A stretch of DNA of 64,000 bases from assembly GCA_019614645.1 (NCBI GenBank), contig JABWDB010000001.1:12565501-12629500 (forward strand), written 5' to 3'. The notes beneath the pieces were generated by a model, which was not told where the DNA came from, did not search any database, and was given only the letters and a program-made list of their open reading frames with translations. The stretch is from Stratiolaelaps scimitus (Eukaryota; Arthropoda; Arachnida; Mesostigmata; Laelapidae). The translations under genes were made by a program, and so were the position numbers. This document shows positions 40,073-53,152 of the stretch, in pieces; positions within the stretch are counted from its first letter, which is position 1; each line of letters opens with the position of its first letter.

Positions 40073-40229
40073 TCAGCGCGGTGGCTTGGACGGGTGAGTG
40101 GTCCTTGGCTATAAAAAGCCAGAGGCCGCAGGTTCGAGTCCCGTGTCATGACATATAAGAGAACTTAAGCATTGTAAAAACTGCAGTTCCTTTAATAAAC
40201 CAATAAAGCTTTACCTTTACCTTTTACCT
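40073..40229 (+). mobile_element. tRNA-derived SINE, full-length-looking copy
   Basis: The head has a GGTGGCTTGG A-box-like segment and a perfect B box GGTTCGAGTCC at 40131-40141. The body reads ACATATAAGAGAACTTAAGC and the 3' end is a TTTACC simple repeat. The tail recurs at four other places in the window. Confidence 0.75.
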
Positions 40230-43200
40230 CTGTAAGAGTCGCAATTGACGCACATACAATTTACTTTGGGTACCATATTAATGATCGGTCACGAATTTCT
40301 AATAGAACACCCGATGAGGTGGTCATTGGAGTTCTTTGTTTCAACTCCAGCCTGGGGCATCACGTAAAGACTGTAGACTTTTTGATCTTTCGATAGAAAT
40401 TTTCACGAATACTTTCTACCACTCCAGCTCTAGTTCATGCCTTTATCGTGAACGCTCGTGGACGTCCAAGGCGTTTGTTGCCTGGTATAGGCGTGTTCAA
40501 CAGCTTGTACGCAACCTTGAAAATACCCGGAGGCTTACGACGAAAAGCCTGTCACATCAGATGTTATGAGAAACCCTGCTTTTCGTATTCATATGAAGCC
40601 ATACTTTATCGAATTTACAACAAAGTTATTTAGATGTAACTTTACGTGGCTCGAAGGTGCTGCCTCCAGCTTAGTGCAGTCTTTTTTTTGGGGGGATTGC
40701 GGGAATGCATGACGCACATGCGCGTTGGGCGGTCCATACCAACACTCCGTGTGGGACTCTCAAACCGCACTAAACCCGCGTTCCGCCCCCCTCCCCAGAT
40801 GGCTCCGAAAGCTTGTAGCATTACTTCGACTGTTCCATCCGGGGGATCATACAGTCCTACAATTGGCCACTGGGTGGGGGTGTCAGACTCAGCAGGGCCG
40901 AACCTGTCGTATCTCCCGTAACCTCTCTATTCCCACACTTGACATATCTATCGTAGCAATTCGCGTGAGTCAACTTTGAGGAATAATTCGAGTAGATAAT
41001 TAGGTTTACATAACGTGTTGATCTCATAGACACATACGGGATACCTGACGACGAAGATATTTTTTAACGGTGAATAAGCAAGTGATGGTGGCTTCTGGTA
41101 TAAATGTGTAGAGGAGATTAAACTTGAGTTCTGCTACGTATCGGACTTGAGAGTTAAGCAACTCTCTGGGAAATGCCGTTGTATTTTCATAAGTCGATGT
41201 GAAACTTTTAGTGATGGTAAATTTAGTTATTTGATGACTAACTTTCATATTTTTGCGGTGAAGCTAGTTTTATTAGTACTGAAGGAGCTCCGTTCATATT
41301 CGAATTGATTTTCTATATACGTGCAAGACGTTTATCTGGTAAAAAATTCACTGACAGGAGAAGAGAAGAATTTCTGCCTACCCAAGAAAGGCTATTCCCA
41401 AGTGCATCCAAGGTATTATATCCCAAGTGTACAATGTTAGTGATTATTTGTGGGTGATGTACTTCATGCTTGTCGGCGTTAGCACTCGATAGTGTGTCAA
41501 TTCCAGTTCAGCAGGAGTAGGTGTAGTGCATGGGTGGCGCTTCACACCTAGTTCGTTTTTTCTTCCTTATTCTGTGATGGGTCCCTCGTATTTTGGTTTT
41601 GCCTACATCGAAACAATCATTGTTGACTTTCAGCCAATATTAAATTTTGCCACGCATATACTTTTGTATTGAGTATATATCCTAATTATAATACAGGGGA
41701 CAGTACCCCCCCCTATTCCTCGCAAACTAGAACTGTAGTTTTGAGATTGGACGAGAGCATGCCATAATTGCCGCAGAAGGACCGCGAACCGCTAGCGGGT
41801 TACATAGGTTCAGCAGATACAGATATTGAGGCAGGATTCGTTGACAACGAATTCGCAAATAATGTTCGGCTTCATCCGCGTTTTCGCCGAACAACGAGGC
41901 TGTAAATTGGGCCAGAGCGCGCGTCCGGAGGACGACGGGGGGATTCGTTGTGAGAAGCTGTTTCACAATTGAACCATTTCATGGCGGTTTGTTCAAGTGG
42001 ACGGTATTTTGGCAACGCTTCAAGGTCGCACTGGGCAAGGAGAATTGCTCGAACGAACCAACCTGGTCTCCTGGCTAGAATAGAATAGAAACACTATTGA
42101 ATGCTGCGCGGACAACGAAATCGTTTACTTTTTTCTTTAATGAGGCTGAAACGATTCGCCCTCTCCGTCCGGCTGACGGCACCAGGCTGCTCATCACGCG
42201 GCCGAACTGACAGGCGACGCGAAAACATCCGAGATTTGTGTTAACCTAACCTATACTTCAAATCGCCAGGTACACCTCTACGCTAGCGTTAAAATTAGAG
42301 AGAAACAAAAAGATTTTCGTGAATTTTGCCCTAGAATCATTTCGATACAAGCCTCGCACACAGGGTGTCCACACAAGTATTCAGCGAGAAAGTCCGCCAC
42401 ATCGGCTTTGGGTTCGGCCGAAGGTCGCGCTGATATATGGGCGAGGTCCGTGACGGAGCGGACAACCTCGAGGGTGATGCTCATTTGTTGCGTCGTGATG
42501 ACCTGGGGAGTTTCACAATTTATTAAGGAAACGCCTATCGTTTCCTCCCTAGATGGATGGATAGCCTGGGGCGGCCACTACCATATTAAGGAAAATAGCG
42601 TTTTTAACGTCTCAGCCATTTTATTCCGTAAACGACGGAAGAAATCTTCGGAGTTCCCTCGCTCGCTCAGCCAACTCGTCGTGCATGTGAAAAATGACTT
42701 CGATGATAATGTGAGAGAGCAACTGGACTACCTGGTTGTCATTGACTTTTCCGGACGTTAATATTATGAGCATATATTGGACATTTCATTCAAAGATGAT
42801 AATGCGATATAGTACACTTATAGTAGAAGTAGATAGGCTAGATCTGCTGGTCTTGTGTGAAACGAATTAGATTCGTTCGGCGTGTGGCGATAATTCTGTT
42901 CTGGAATATGACGGTGACAATATGTTTTGCATAACCAGAAAGACCCGACAATGAGCCAGCTCTCCAAACCTGCTCAAGTTGAAGCCCGAAGAGTTTCCAA
43001 CTTCTTGTGTTGCTATCAAGGACAGCTCGATTTCATAAATGGATGCAGCCTAATGTGATCTCTTCAATTGCAATATGTCTTTGCGCGACGACTTAAAGCA
43101 TACGTTTTCAAAGATTTTTTATATAACAGACAACAGAGAGAGAGAGAGAGAGAGTATGGAAGACAGGTGAAATAAAGTTTGTCGGCTCGAAGACGGTACT

Positions 43201-46200
43201 GCCGCCGGGACACCTATTTCCATCGGATTGGCTAGATCGTGCAGAATGTATCAAGGCCATTCGTTCTCTATACACGTCGGACTAACTGTACAACTCGAGT
43301 GGCAAAACTTGTATACCAGCTTTCACTGTATCCTCGCCACCCGATGACGTTGAGACTCTGGGAAATCAATTAGTGAAACCTTTCAGATCAGAAGAAGCGG
43401 GTTTTTCCACCGTCAAGTTTCCTGCTAGGCAGTGTAGCCCCTTAGACATTGACCAATATGTATGGTGACTCTCAGCGAAGCGTTACTGCGATTGCCAGAT
43501 CGATGTGGCAGAAACTTTCCAAGAATTTTCGTCTTTGGTGAGGACGTCCATCAGAAATAAATCGCACACGTGAGTCGGGCAGCCCATCTCTTGGTGGAAG
43601 TCAGACGGTATGAAGCAACTTTCCGTTTGCTGTTAATCGATGCAACTTGAGAGGAAGTATAGCTGGGTTATAACCCGGTGTGAGGCCACAGAAGCAGCAG
43701 CAAACTATAAATGAGATGCGTTTTACTTTAGGGCAGGCCGATAAAGGGCTCACTTTTCAGCTGAACGATGAAAAGCGGACACAGTCTCTATTTTGGAATA
43801 CACAGCTAGAAATTCAGTTTTGGACAAAATGACAAATGTCGCTTACGGTTATGATTTATCCGATTTGCCCTTGTGCGCTCCAATCTAGAATACAGCCTTT
43901 CCGAATGAAACTCCGGTGTGAACTAGTGAGGAGTTTTGTTGTAGAGACACTTACCATGAGGCGCGATCACGGCGAACAGCGAGGTAGGTACATGGAGAGT
44001 GAATATGATGTTCGAGGATGTCAACGAAGGCTACATTATATAATATACTTAAATATAATATATTTCTGCTTAATGTAGCTATATATATATATATATGAGT
44101 AAGCTTTACATTCGTCATAGGGTTCATTTTAGCTTAATCGGTTTCCCTAACCCTACAGTATATACTACCAGCATGAGTGCAATATCGATTTTCACGGCGT
44201 GACATTGTAATCCAGCTTCTTCACTTTCTAGTATTCGTTTTCTCGATGAACAACGAGGAGCTGAACTGTGCTGTCTTAAGGTGTAACTAATTAATGCTAG
44301 AGCCTCAGTCAAGCTGAGCCTAGATCAGAATATGTCTATCGTTGTTACGAGACTCATAAACCGATTGGTAGATTTCTGAGTGAGATCCAGCAATGATTAG
44401 GGCCTACTAAATTAGTTCAACAAGTAAGTTGCTACGTTTAGAAGCCTAAAGCTTCAATGATCAGTGAATGAGAAATATCGGCGTCATGAAATTTGAATAA
44501 ATTTGCCGCAGCTGCAAGAGACAAGGCCGTACATGCACGTAAAACTCGAATGACTTGCAACTTCAATGAACTTCATAGATATGGCTGATACCGTGAAAGA
44601 TTGGATACTTCACTCTGTTCGTTACTTTAAGACAATCCAGGAGTTGGATCAACAGTTAGAATTGCCTCGGGGAAAGCCGAGTGTTATCGGCACCTTGCCA
44701 CGTATCGACGTATTTGAAACATTTGGCCCGTAGCCTCCAGTATTGTTGAACTAGGTGCTAATAAACATGCCGTGTAGTAATATCTAGTTAATTCCCATTC
44801 GCTAACTGCCCCCCCCCAATAATGGTGATAACTGTGAGAGCTATTTTCAAAATTTAGGCAAGTGCCGTACACGTTATGCGTTCTAAGCAGCCCTAACAAT
44901 TTCTAGGCAGACCGCCAACAACAGGGTCATGTCTTGCCGTCAAACTTTGCCTGTCAGTCTTAGCTGAAGTCGCAACGAAACATCCATGACGGAGCTAACA
45001 TAGATGAAGCTAAATGCTCACTGGTGGTAACAGCTAGCCTGTCTACAAACTATCTGTCTAGTGGCAGTAGAGCTGCCGAGAGCAGAGACGTCTTCAACAT
45101 TTGGATGGATTACCCTCCCTACGAGTGTATAAAATGTGTCATCTGTTATTATATAACACGGGCAGTACATAACTGCCGAATAATAAAAATAATAATAATA
45201 ATAATATTTAGAAAATATTCAGCTAATCACAAATTGTGTCGGTTCGTTTGACTCGGATAATTATTTTATACAAAACTGCTTATAAGGAGCTGTTCGACCC
45301 CTCGCGTGAGGGCGCAGCATTTACTAACGACACCCGCTGAACAAATATTTTTTACGATTATATACGGTAACCTTTCAATGCTAAACACACACTTTGCAGC
45401 AGCTGCTACGTTCATCACGTAGCAGCAACAAATAGAAGGCTAACAGATGTCCTTGGGCAGTGTCTTTTTATTGCTTTGATATGTTGTCCGAGCCGTCGTC
45501 GATCGATCGCGTTGCCATTCGGAGCATTAAGGCTTATAAGGCATGGCACTCATTATTCGTTCATTTATTTGTAGTCAGCCGCGAACAAGGAACAATTGAT
45601 TACGATCATTAGGAGCTGCCTAAATGGATAGACCGAAGTGGCAATTAATGGCTGGCCGGCTGGCTAGCTACCCGGCATTGGCGACCAATCGATATGCGAA
45701 GCCAGTCGCACCTAGCGCCAGCCTTATTATTCGTAAGGGTCTTCTTCCCAATAAGACGAGGTCGTTTGGTAGCTACCACACTCTATCGTCAATCAAGGAA
45801 ACCGCGTTTCACGCAAGCGATAAGACATAAGGTTTCTAGCAATAACTCGCTAGTTAAAATGACATGCGGCTCTCGACCAGACGTGGGCCTGGGTCTATCT
45901 AACGAATTTCTTCATCGCAGCTTAGTTAGCTTACTTTAGCGTAGGTCTAAATTGGATGGGCAATGGAGGACGGCAAGGTTAGCTGATCACCAGAAACCAG
46001 CCCTTTGCTAGCCTTACTAAGTATCGACCTACTCGATTGAACAGAATTCGTCTGCGTCGACCTTGTATTTATGATTTATTAACCGGAGGAGACACGTGGG
46101 TGCCCATACATGTTCCATCCCCACCTCTGCACATTTGCATTTAAAGGGTCTGCCTTATGAAGAAGCAGCTAGCTGTGTTGGCTGTGAGTCAGCCTGGAAA

Positions 46201-46876
46201 ATCCTCTCAAGATATACAAGCGAGATGCCTTTGCGTACCGTCTACGTTCTGTGAATAAATCGTTGAATAGGTTATCTCTATTAAAGATAAACAAAACGGT
46301 CATAGAAGCGAACGTGTACTGGATATCATGTATTTATTTACATGTTTACGATCGAGTGACGTTTGAGGCCCGCATGGACCCAGCCGTTGTGTTCGTCGTC
46401 TTCAACACAACTGTAAATTTATTTCCTTCTATTCATCAGTCTTTCCTTTTCACTTCTGGAAATTGTTATATAATGGTTTTTTTTAGTATCAACATCTAAT
46501 TGCCTTGGTTTGCTGCGAATCACATATTTTTACTTCTTGAGTTGAGTCGAACGTTTGTATTATATATGGTCCTGCCCATTGGGTCCCCAACGAGTATATG
46601 GCCGCAGTTAGCGTCGTAAGACCCCTACATTGACACTAACATCTTTGTACTTTTATTTTATTAATTGATTCAATCATTAATGGTTCTAACTTCGGTTGGT
46701 CCTTTTGCAGTTCCTTTGGACCTATTTCAGCTGCTTTCTGCGCGTTGTTTTTACATGGCTTAATATAGCCGTATAGGCCCCACATATCCAATAATAAAAA
46801 AAGTACCGAGTATCACTTGGGCCGACCAAGCTGTTGAATAATGTTGTACCTCTTATATATATATATATATATATAT
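40230..46876. other. Gene-poor region
   Basis: A diverged repeat at 40739-40826 matches 10309-10382. There are (AG)n at 43136-43155 and (TA)n near 44081. Frames are short and unsupported. Confidence 0.5.
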
Positions 46877-46958
46877 GAATGGATGAGTTCGGGGCAGGGA
46901 AATAACATATACAATGACACCAGTATCTGTTATTTCCGTGCCCCGAACTTATCCATTC
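46877..46958. other. Pre-miRNA-like hairpin
   Basis: Arms 46877-46907 and 46928-46958 pair over 31 positions with one mismatch and one G:T wobble; the loop is 20 nt. A (TA)n tract adjoins the left arm. It could be a microRNA precursor or the remains of a palindromic transposon. No open frame covers it. Confidence 0.6.
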
Positions 46959-49900
46959 ACCAATAGATCCGCCTCAACCATTAGCAAGACGTCTTGAGAG
47001 TTGACACAACTCGATTTGTGGCGCCTCAACTATGTTTATGCTAAAATCTAAATATTCTTGGATCATCTATTATACTTTTGATTTGACTCCATCGGGCTGA
47101 TGCAGCCTGGTGAAAATCAGCACAGACTCGGCGTATCTGAACTTCTATGCTAAAAGTTTGACACCTGCTGTCAAAATCCAGCATGCCATTACATTAACAT
47201 ACAATAACGTCTCGCAGAATCAAATAACCTTGTGTTAGGCTCATTGCCGTCGTGTGGTGTCACCAGCAAGAAATGTCTAACTTCGATCTTGTTTGCGTAG
47301 AATTATCGCGTAGGTTGTTCCCAGAGGCTCCGGCAGACCCCAGTGGTAGCTGGAATCCACTGAAACCGCCAACGATACCGTTTCCAATTAGGTCGTGGGG
47401 GTTGAGTCGACCTGAAGTTAGCTATGGTCTAGCGTGTATGCTAGTATCGCGTTCTTACCGCACCCATGAGCCTGCCTATGAAGATTCCACAACAGAAATA
47501 ATGAATGATAGCTAGCCGGTGGCTGAAAGCGACGAGTTTCACGCTCGCTTTCGTCCCAGCTAACGAAGATCACCTGTTAATCACTCTCTATCTCTAGAAT
47601 TTCTTCTGGCAGCAGCAGTGAACATGTGACATATAATAGAACAACGTGAAATATCGACCAATGGCGGTATCAGCCGCGGCGTCAAGGAGACGAATGTGCG
47701 TGAGATGAGGCCATCGTCGACACAACTTGGAGCCGCGCACGTAATCGAGCCACAACGAAACTCGGCAGACGAACGGCTGACATAGCCAAACTCAGCCGAC
47801 AACATTACACTGGCATAATCTCGAACCGACTAACGTCAGCTTCAGCCATACTTACCCAGTAGGGCAACAAGCTATACGTGCTCTCACGCCGAATAGTTTC
47901 TAATAGAGTAATGCTAGAACAGCACCTTTGGGAGTATGAACGTGGACACAATGTTAGGACAGGAGGCAGGGAGAGAGAGAGAGAGAGGAATCACTATCTC
48001 GTAATGGACACTTGTCTTGAATTTTGGGTTAATGGAAGACACAGGTATTGACTCAGGTAAGCACGCCGTAGCAAATTACTACCAAACAGCGCGGTGCTTT
48101 TCCTCGCCAATCTACTCAGGTGTGAGCACGAATTCTATTCTATAAAGAAAAATGGCTCATTCCTCCCTTTGTGGAAAGGGTTCTATGTATTTTGTTATGA
48201 TTATTTTACCACCACATTTTTCCGCCGGTGAGCAAATTTGATTAGCTAGGCACATGTAAAACGAAGAGAATATATGATTATATATAACAATATAGTCATT
48301 CTCTTATAACAGCATGTGTGCCCCATAATCACACTCCCGAATATAGGTTTAGTGCAAGGTCCATAAAAAACAAGCAGAACAAGAACAACAACAACAACAA
48401 CAAAATGATATACACAGACGCTCGTACATCAGTCCCTGAATCCTATTGTGTGCTTTATTGCTTCGACGAGGCTTTATCGAGCCGAGGTTCTCGTGCCTTT
48501 CATTTTTTCCTGTATAGACTAATAATTCATCGAACATATGTGCAATATAGGTACAATGCGACCGAAGAAATCGATGCTTCTTCGATCTCATGAAAGGGGA
48601 TTGATTATAATAAGTGCGGCACTTCCCATATCCACCCTATGGCGGACGGTACTTGTTTTCTACCCGGGCAGGCCTTCGACAATACGTTCAGGCTTCGTGT
48701 CCAATCCCACGATAGCCACGTTCGTGCACTAGGTAATGAATAGCGGTATTTTTCACTGCTTAACATTAACAGGATCGCTTTTGTGAACTAAAACGAATCT
48801 AGGAACCATAGTTGGCCAAAGGGTCAAAAAACAAGACACTCATTGTTCGAATAACGTGAACATACGCTTATGTAGACTTGGAAACGTTCCCGCTTACGGT
48901 TCGGAACGTTCACCCAGACGTAAATCACATATGATTAGATATATATATATATGATTATAATACTACCCTTTGTTTTCCACTTTTATTAGCTACTCCAACT
49001 TAAAGCTGATACATACTGTACATTGTATGGCCCGGCCTTTTGTACAGCTGAGATATTTGAACAGGTTCACTTTCGATGGACCCTAGATGAAGCGTATCCT
49101 ATAATACATGCACTAGTGAAAATTAGGCATTATTGTTGCTCAAAGCGTCCGCTGATTGTTCTTTACCTGATATGTTCGAGGGTTCCTGATATGTTAATGT
49201 TGACATAGGAAAATACTCTACGGTGCGATTAAAGCTACACAATCTAAACATTGTGCGAAAATCATTAAACAAAACATCTCCGACGCCATAAACAACGACT
49301 GGGCCTTTGAGAATCACAGTTCTTAGAAAACTAATGATCTCGATTCGGTGAAATAGTAGTTCTCCCCATTTCTAGACAAGGGAAATCCAGGTATCATTCA
49401 ATGATAAACGGCTTCGACATTTTCTTCCTTCTTTCTTTTCCTGCCTTCATTGCTGAACGTCAGCTAACAATCGAGATGACTGCCCCATGTATACTACTAC
49501 TACAATCACGCTCATTGCCAAGATAAAGCAAGCTAACTGCATTTGTTGTATGAGTTCGTAGCTTGACTCGCGTTTATGCCATGGAAATGTATGCCTCATA
49601 ATATCTATGGTTTATGACTCTTTTTTTTCTTTTATTTTGATTTTTGTGGCAGATTGTAAGTACGTTGCTTTCAGGTTCATGGCCGCGTATTGTCCACGTT
49701 ACGAAGTTATGGCTCCAAGAACAAATTTTTATTTCATCCGGGCACTTCACAGTTATGTTCTCGAAAGATATATATATATATATATATATCAATTAAAAAT
49801 TGTATTAAATATATATATATAAAAACATACATATAAACAATAATATCCACAAGGAATAGCGTTGTTGTTCTAGCTAAGGGTGTTGCTATCGGCTCGTGTA

Positions 49901-51600
49901 GGGCAGCTTCCGCGCATTTTCCCCTTCGAAAATATTTATTTGTTTTATCCATTCGACGGGTGTGTTATTGTTCAGACGATGTTGGAGTAACCTCGTATTG
50001 AAAATCGACTGGATGTACGCATGTGTTTTCTCCAAGGAATAGTATACCCTGACCGATAATACCAGCTCCTCGTTTAGATGCTGTTTGTTCAATTTTCTGT
50101 GGTAATCCCGCCCTCGGCAAAACGCGTGAAACATGAAAAGATGGACTCCGATCTATCTTTTAGGGTGCATCCGATCGGAGGGAACTAGAGGGACAGACAG
50201 AGAGAGAGAGAGCGAGATCATGATATAGTTATGATATGAGTATACAGGCATCCAACAGATCATAGAACAAGTCATCCTCATTTGTAGCCACTTCGGCAAT
50301 ATTCTCCTTCAGAAGCCATTCTCCACCTACAGGCACGACGTTCTCACAGTGCGATAGCTTGTTCGTGTTTCTTGCTCGTTGTTTGTCAGGCTCGTTCCTT
50401 GTTTCCCATATGATAGATAGATGTTTCGCAACGCTGTTTCTGTCGTTCCGCTGTTTACGTTACCCGAGTAGTACGTTAGCTTGATTGATCACCGCTCACC
50501 TTTAGTTTTTGGTTTCGCCGATCTCATTAGCACCGAAGTAAGTAAGCATTATAAACGCTGTGTTGACGCGAACACTTCAAATGTTTGCTGGCCATGCGGG
50601 TCTTGCTCTTGCTTTTTCTAATTTATCTGCTCTTCTTACATTTCGGCACTGACACCCAGAGCTTCTGTTGGGTCTGCCTTCAATTGATCACAATTTGTTC
50701 GACTGTCTCGCCTTCTTTCCCGTACGGCCTACATAACTGATTGCTCTTCCAGGTCCTCATGTGTAGACTGCTCTCATCGGTTAGGGCGCACTCAGCATTC
50801 TTGGGCTAGAAACGCCGAACAGACCTGATGCCTTTCGAGTAAGCGTAGACAGTTGCACCAATACCACAGTGGCATTTGCATATTGACACACACACACAAA
50901 TGATACCCGCGCAGGTGGAGCCGCTCTATGATCACAAGAACAACTTCTGTTGTACAAAACGGACCAAGAGTTTAGTGGTCTACAGGCGTTCAAGTATAAT
51001 GCTTGGAATAGCTTTCTGTGAACAATATGAGTTACAAAATATAGGTTGGCTTATTTGTTTGATTATTTGGGAGGTCATTTGTTATGACCTAGAATTCGCG
51101 ATGGCGTTTTCTAGTTTTGCCTCGGTTACGAGTTCGAAAATACGTCCATGACATTTCGATGCGTTGTTCCTGTATCGATCGGGATATTTCACAGAGCGTA
51201 TCGCATGAGAATCTTAAAAGGTACCATACGAAACATTGCTAACATCAGCAGAAATCAGTCAGATCCAAATGTACATTGGTTTTATCGAAACAAAAGTTAC
51301 CAATTTTTTCCGCTCCTGACGCATATGAACAATAGCATTATGCAGCATTTCGTGTTTAGGTCTGATGCCGGTACGAGCATAATATCTATTTTCCAACAGA
51401 AGTAAAGTGTAACACGCTCTACATAGGTCCAAGTTTAGTTTTCGAAAGTTCAAAATTACTTGTTCCAGGACACATTGTTACTGAGTTTGGCTTCTTTGTT
51501 ATGTTATATGTTATGTGAAGAGTCGATGTTAACGTCAGGCATATCAATGTCACTCACAATGTATATATATATATATATATTGGGTCTGACCTAGCTGAAC
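46959..51600. other. Gene-poor region
   Basis: Microsatellites at 47970, 48940, 49769, 49809 and 50196. The 87-codon frame at 47252-47515 has a fairly coding-like composition but no splice or domain support. Confidence 0.45.
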
Positions 51601-51733
51601 ATGTAAGCAAAACTCAAGGCCGTCGTCCATCGTTCGAGCGAGTCGGCTCAATTGCTGTCTCGGCCCTCGGTATGGTTTCTTCCCCGAGGGCGCATCGTGC
51701 ATCTATGATAAACAAGGACAAAGGCGTGTCATT

Positions 51734-51976
51734 ATGCCACAATACCAGCAGTCCTGCCACAAGGGCAGCAGTGCTGATGGAGAGCGGAAACGTCAGCCTC
51801 CCGAAGATTCTGGTGGATCCACTCCGGTGTCTCCCCAAGGAAAAGGATCCTCTGCGATGGGACAATTTGAGGAGGACGACGACGACGACGATGATGATGA
51901 TGATCATCATCATCATGATGAGCAAAATACAGACAGGCCTAGTGGGATACACCTAACGTTTGTATCTGAAACCTAA
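51734..51976 (+). CDS. Low-complexity acidic/His ORF, 80 aa
   Basis: The ATG-started frame reads MPQYQQSCHKGSSADGERKR, then a Pro/Ser/Gly-rich segment, FEEDDDDDDDDDD, HHHHDE and a short tail with a TAA stop. Composition before the repeat resembles a disordered protein region. The Asp/His run is a GAT/CAT microsatellite, which is also open on the opposite strand, so the ORF could be fortuitous. Confidence 0.25.
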   Translation: MPQYQQSCHKGSSADGERKRQPPEDSGGSTPVSPQGKGSSAMGQFEEDDDDDDDDDDHHHHDEQNTDRPSGIHLTFVSET

Positions 51977-52523
51977 ATGTAACTGAAATGAAACCTAACA
52001 GTGGAGAGGTAATTCAAAATGTCTAAACAACGCTTACATATTTTCGCAACGACAAGCAAAATGACCATGTATTAATATATATATATATATATTCGAACGA
52101 CTCGTTGGCAATGACCAATGCAACTGTGCAGATTGATCGGCTAGACATTCTCGCTGCTACTGAATGACACCTGCTAACAAGCATGATATAATATTCGGGC
52201 TCCATTGCACTGCCTGTTATACGGTGCATGAGAACAACACTGCGTATCTTCGTATAAGCCGAGAGCAAACCTGTTGTAAACTAGTCGATTTCAACGAGCG
52301 CTATCTAAACCGGGCTAATTGTATGGCGAAGCTTCGACTTTATTCTCAAGTAATATTAGGTTGTTAGGTTGTGTCAAGCAAAACTCGTAATTTTGTTTTT
52401 TAAATAAGAATGTTATTTATTCATATTAATAAAAGGTTGTTTGTGTATTAAAAGTATGATCCGTGACAACAAGTTACACGTTGCCACAAACACACAGTGA
52501 AATATGTAAGCAAGTGAAAACAT

Positions 52524-52608
52524 CGTGTGACACATAAGAGAGCTTAAGCATTGAAAAATTGCAGCTCGTTAAATAAACCAATAAAGATTTACCATTTACC
52601 ATTTACCT
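52524..52608 (+). mobile_element. 5'-truncated SINE tail
   Basis: It has only the 3' part of the SINE family (ACATAAGAGAGCTTAAGCAT, AATAAACCAATAAAG, TTTACC repeats). The tRNA-like head is missing. Confidence 0.65.
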
Positions 52609-52858
52609 GTCTTGAGTACGAATGCCAGACAGCTTGCTCAAACTGCGAGCGCGAGTTGATAGCCGTTCGACGGAGATTCTCACATAGATGCCACCTGTCA
52701 TGCTAATTGACTCTAATGAAATCATTTATTCGAATGCACGCATTTCCCATATTCGACAAATACCCTCCGTGTGTCACACCATCTGTTCAATGGCTTTTGC
52801 ACACCCTTCATATGATCTTCATGCGAGAAGTCATACTCCCCCACCGAGGAGCTACTCG

Positions 52859-52953
52859 ATTTTGGTGGTTGGCAGTTCTCAGTGTGCACCTCAACTGGCC
52901 AACTTGCTCCAATTTTGGTGGCTGGCAGTCCTCAGTGTGCACCTCAACTGGCA
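52859..52953. repeat. 53-bp tandem duplication
   Basis: ATTTTGGTGGTTGGCAGTTC.. at 52859 is repeated from 52912 with a few substitutions. Both copies contain CTCAGTGTGCACCTCAACTG. Confidence 0.8.
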
Positions 52954-53003
52954 ACACAACCGAAGTCTAGTGGGTTTACGTCAAGAGAATATTGACTCAG
53001 CCG

Positions 53004-53152
53004 TCAGCGTGGTGGCTTGGACGACGAAGTCTCTGGCTGTAAGAAGCCCGCGTCCGCAGGTTCGAGTTGCTTGTCGTGACATATAAGAGCGCTTAACTAT
53101 TGTAAAATTGCAGGTCCTTTAATAAATCAGCGAAGCTTTATCTTACCTTTAC
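53004..53152 (+). mobile_element. tRNA-derived SINE, second copy
   Basis: Same family as 40073-40229: GTGGCTTGGACGACG head, B box GGTTCGAGTTG at about 53059, GACATATAAGAGCGCTTAAC body and a tail ending in TTACCTTTAC. It is more diverged than the first copy. Confidence 0.7.

Noticed and set aside
47857..47905. Minus-strand segment ending in TGG|GTAAGT
   Set aside because: Only about 48 nt, with no partner exon; strong donors like this occur by chance in a window of this size.
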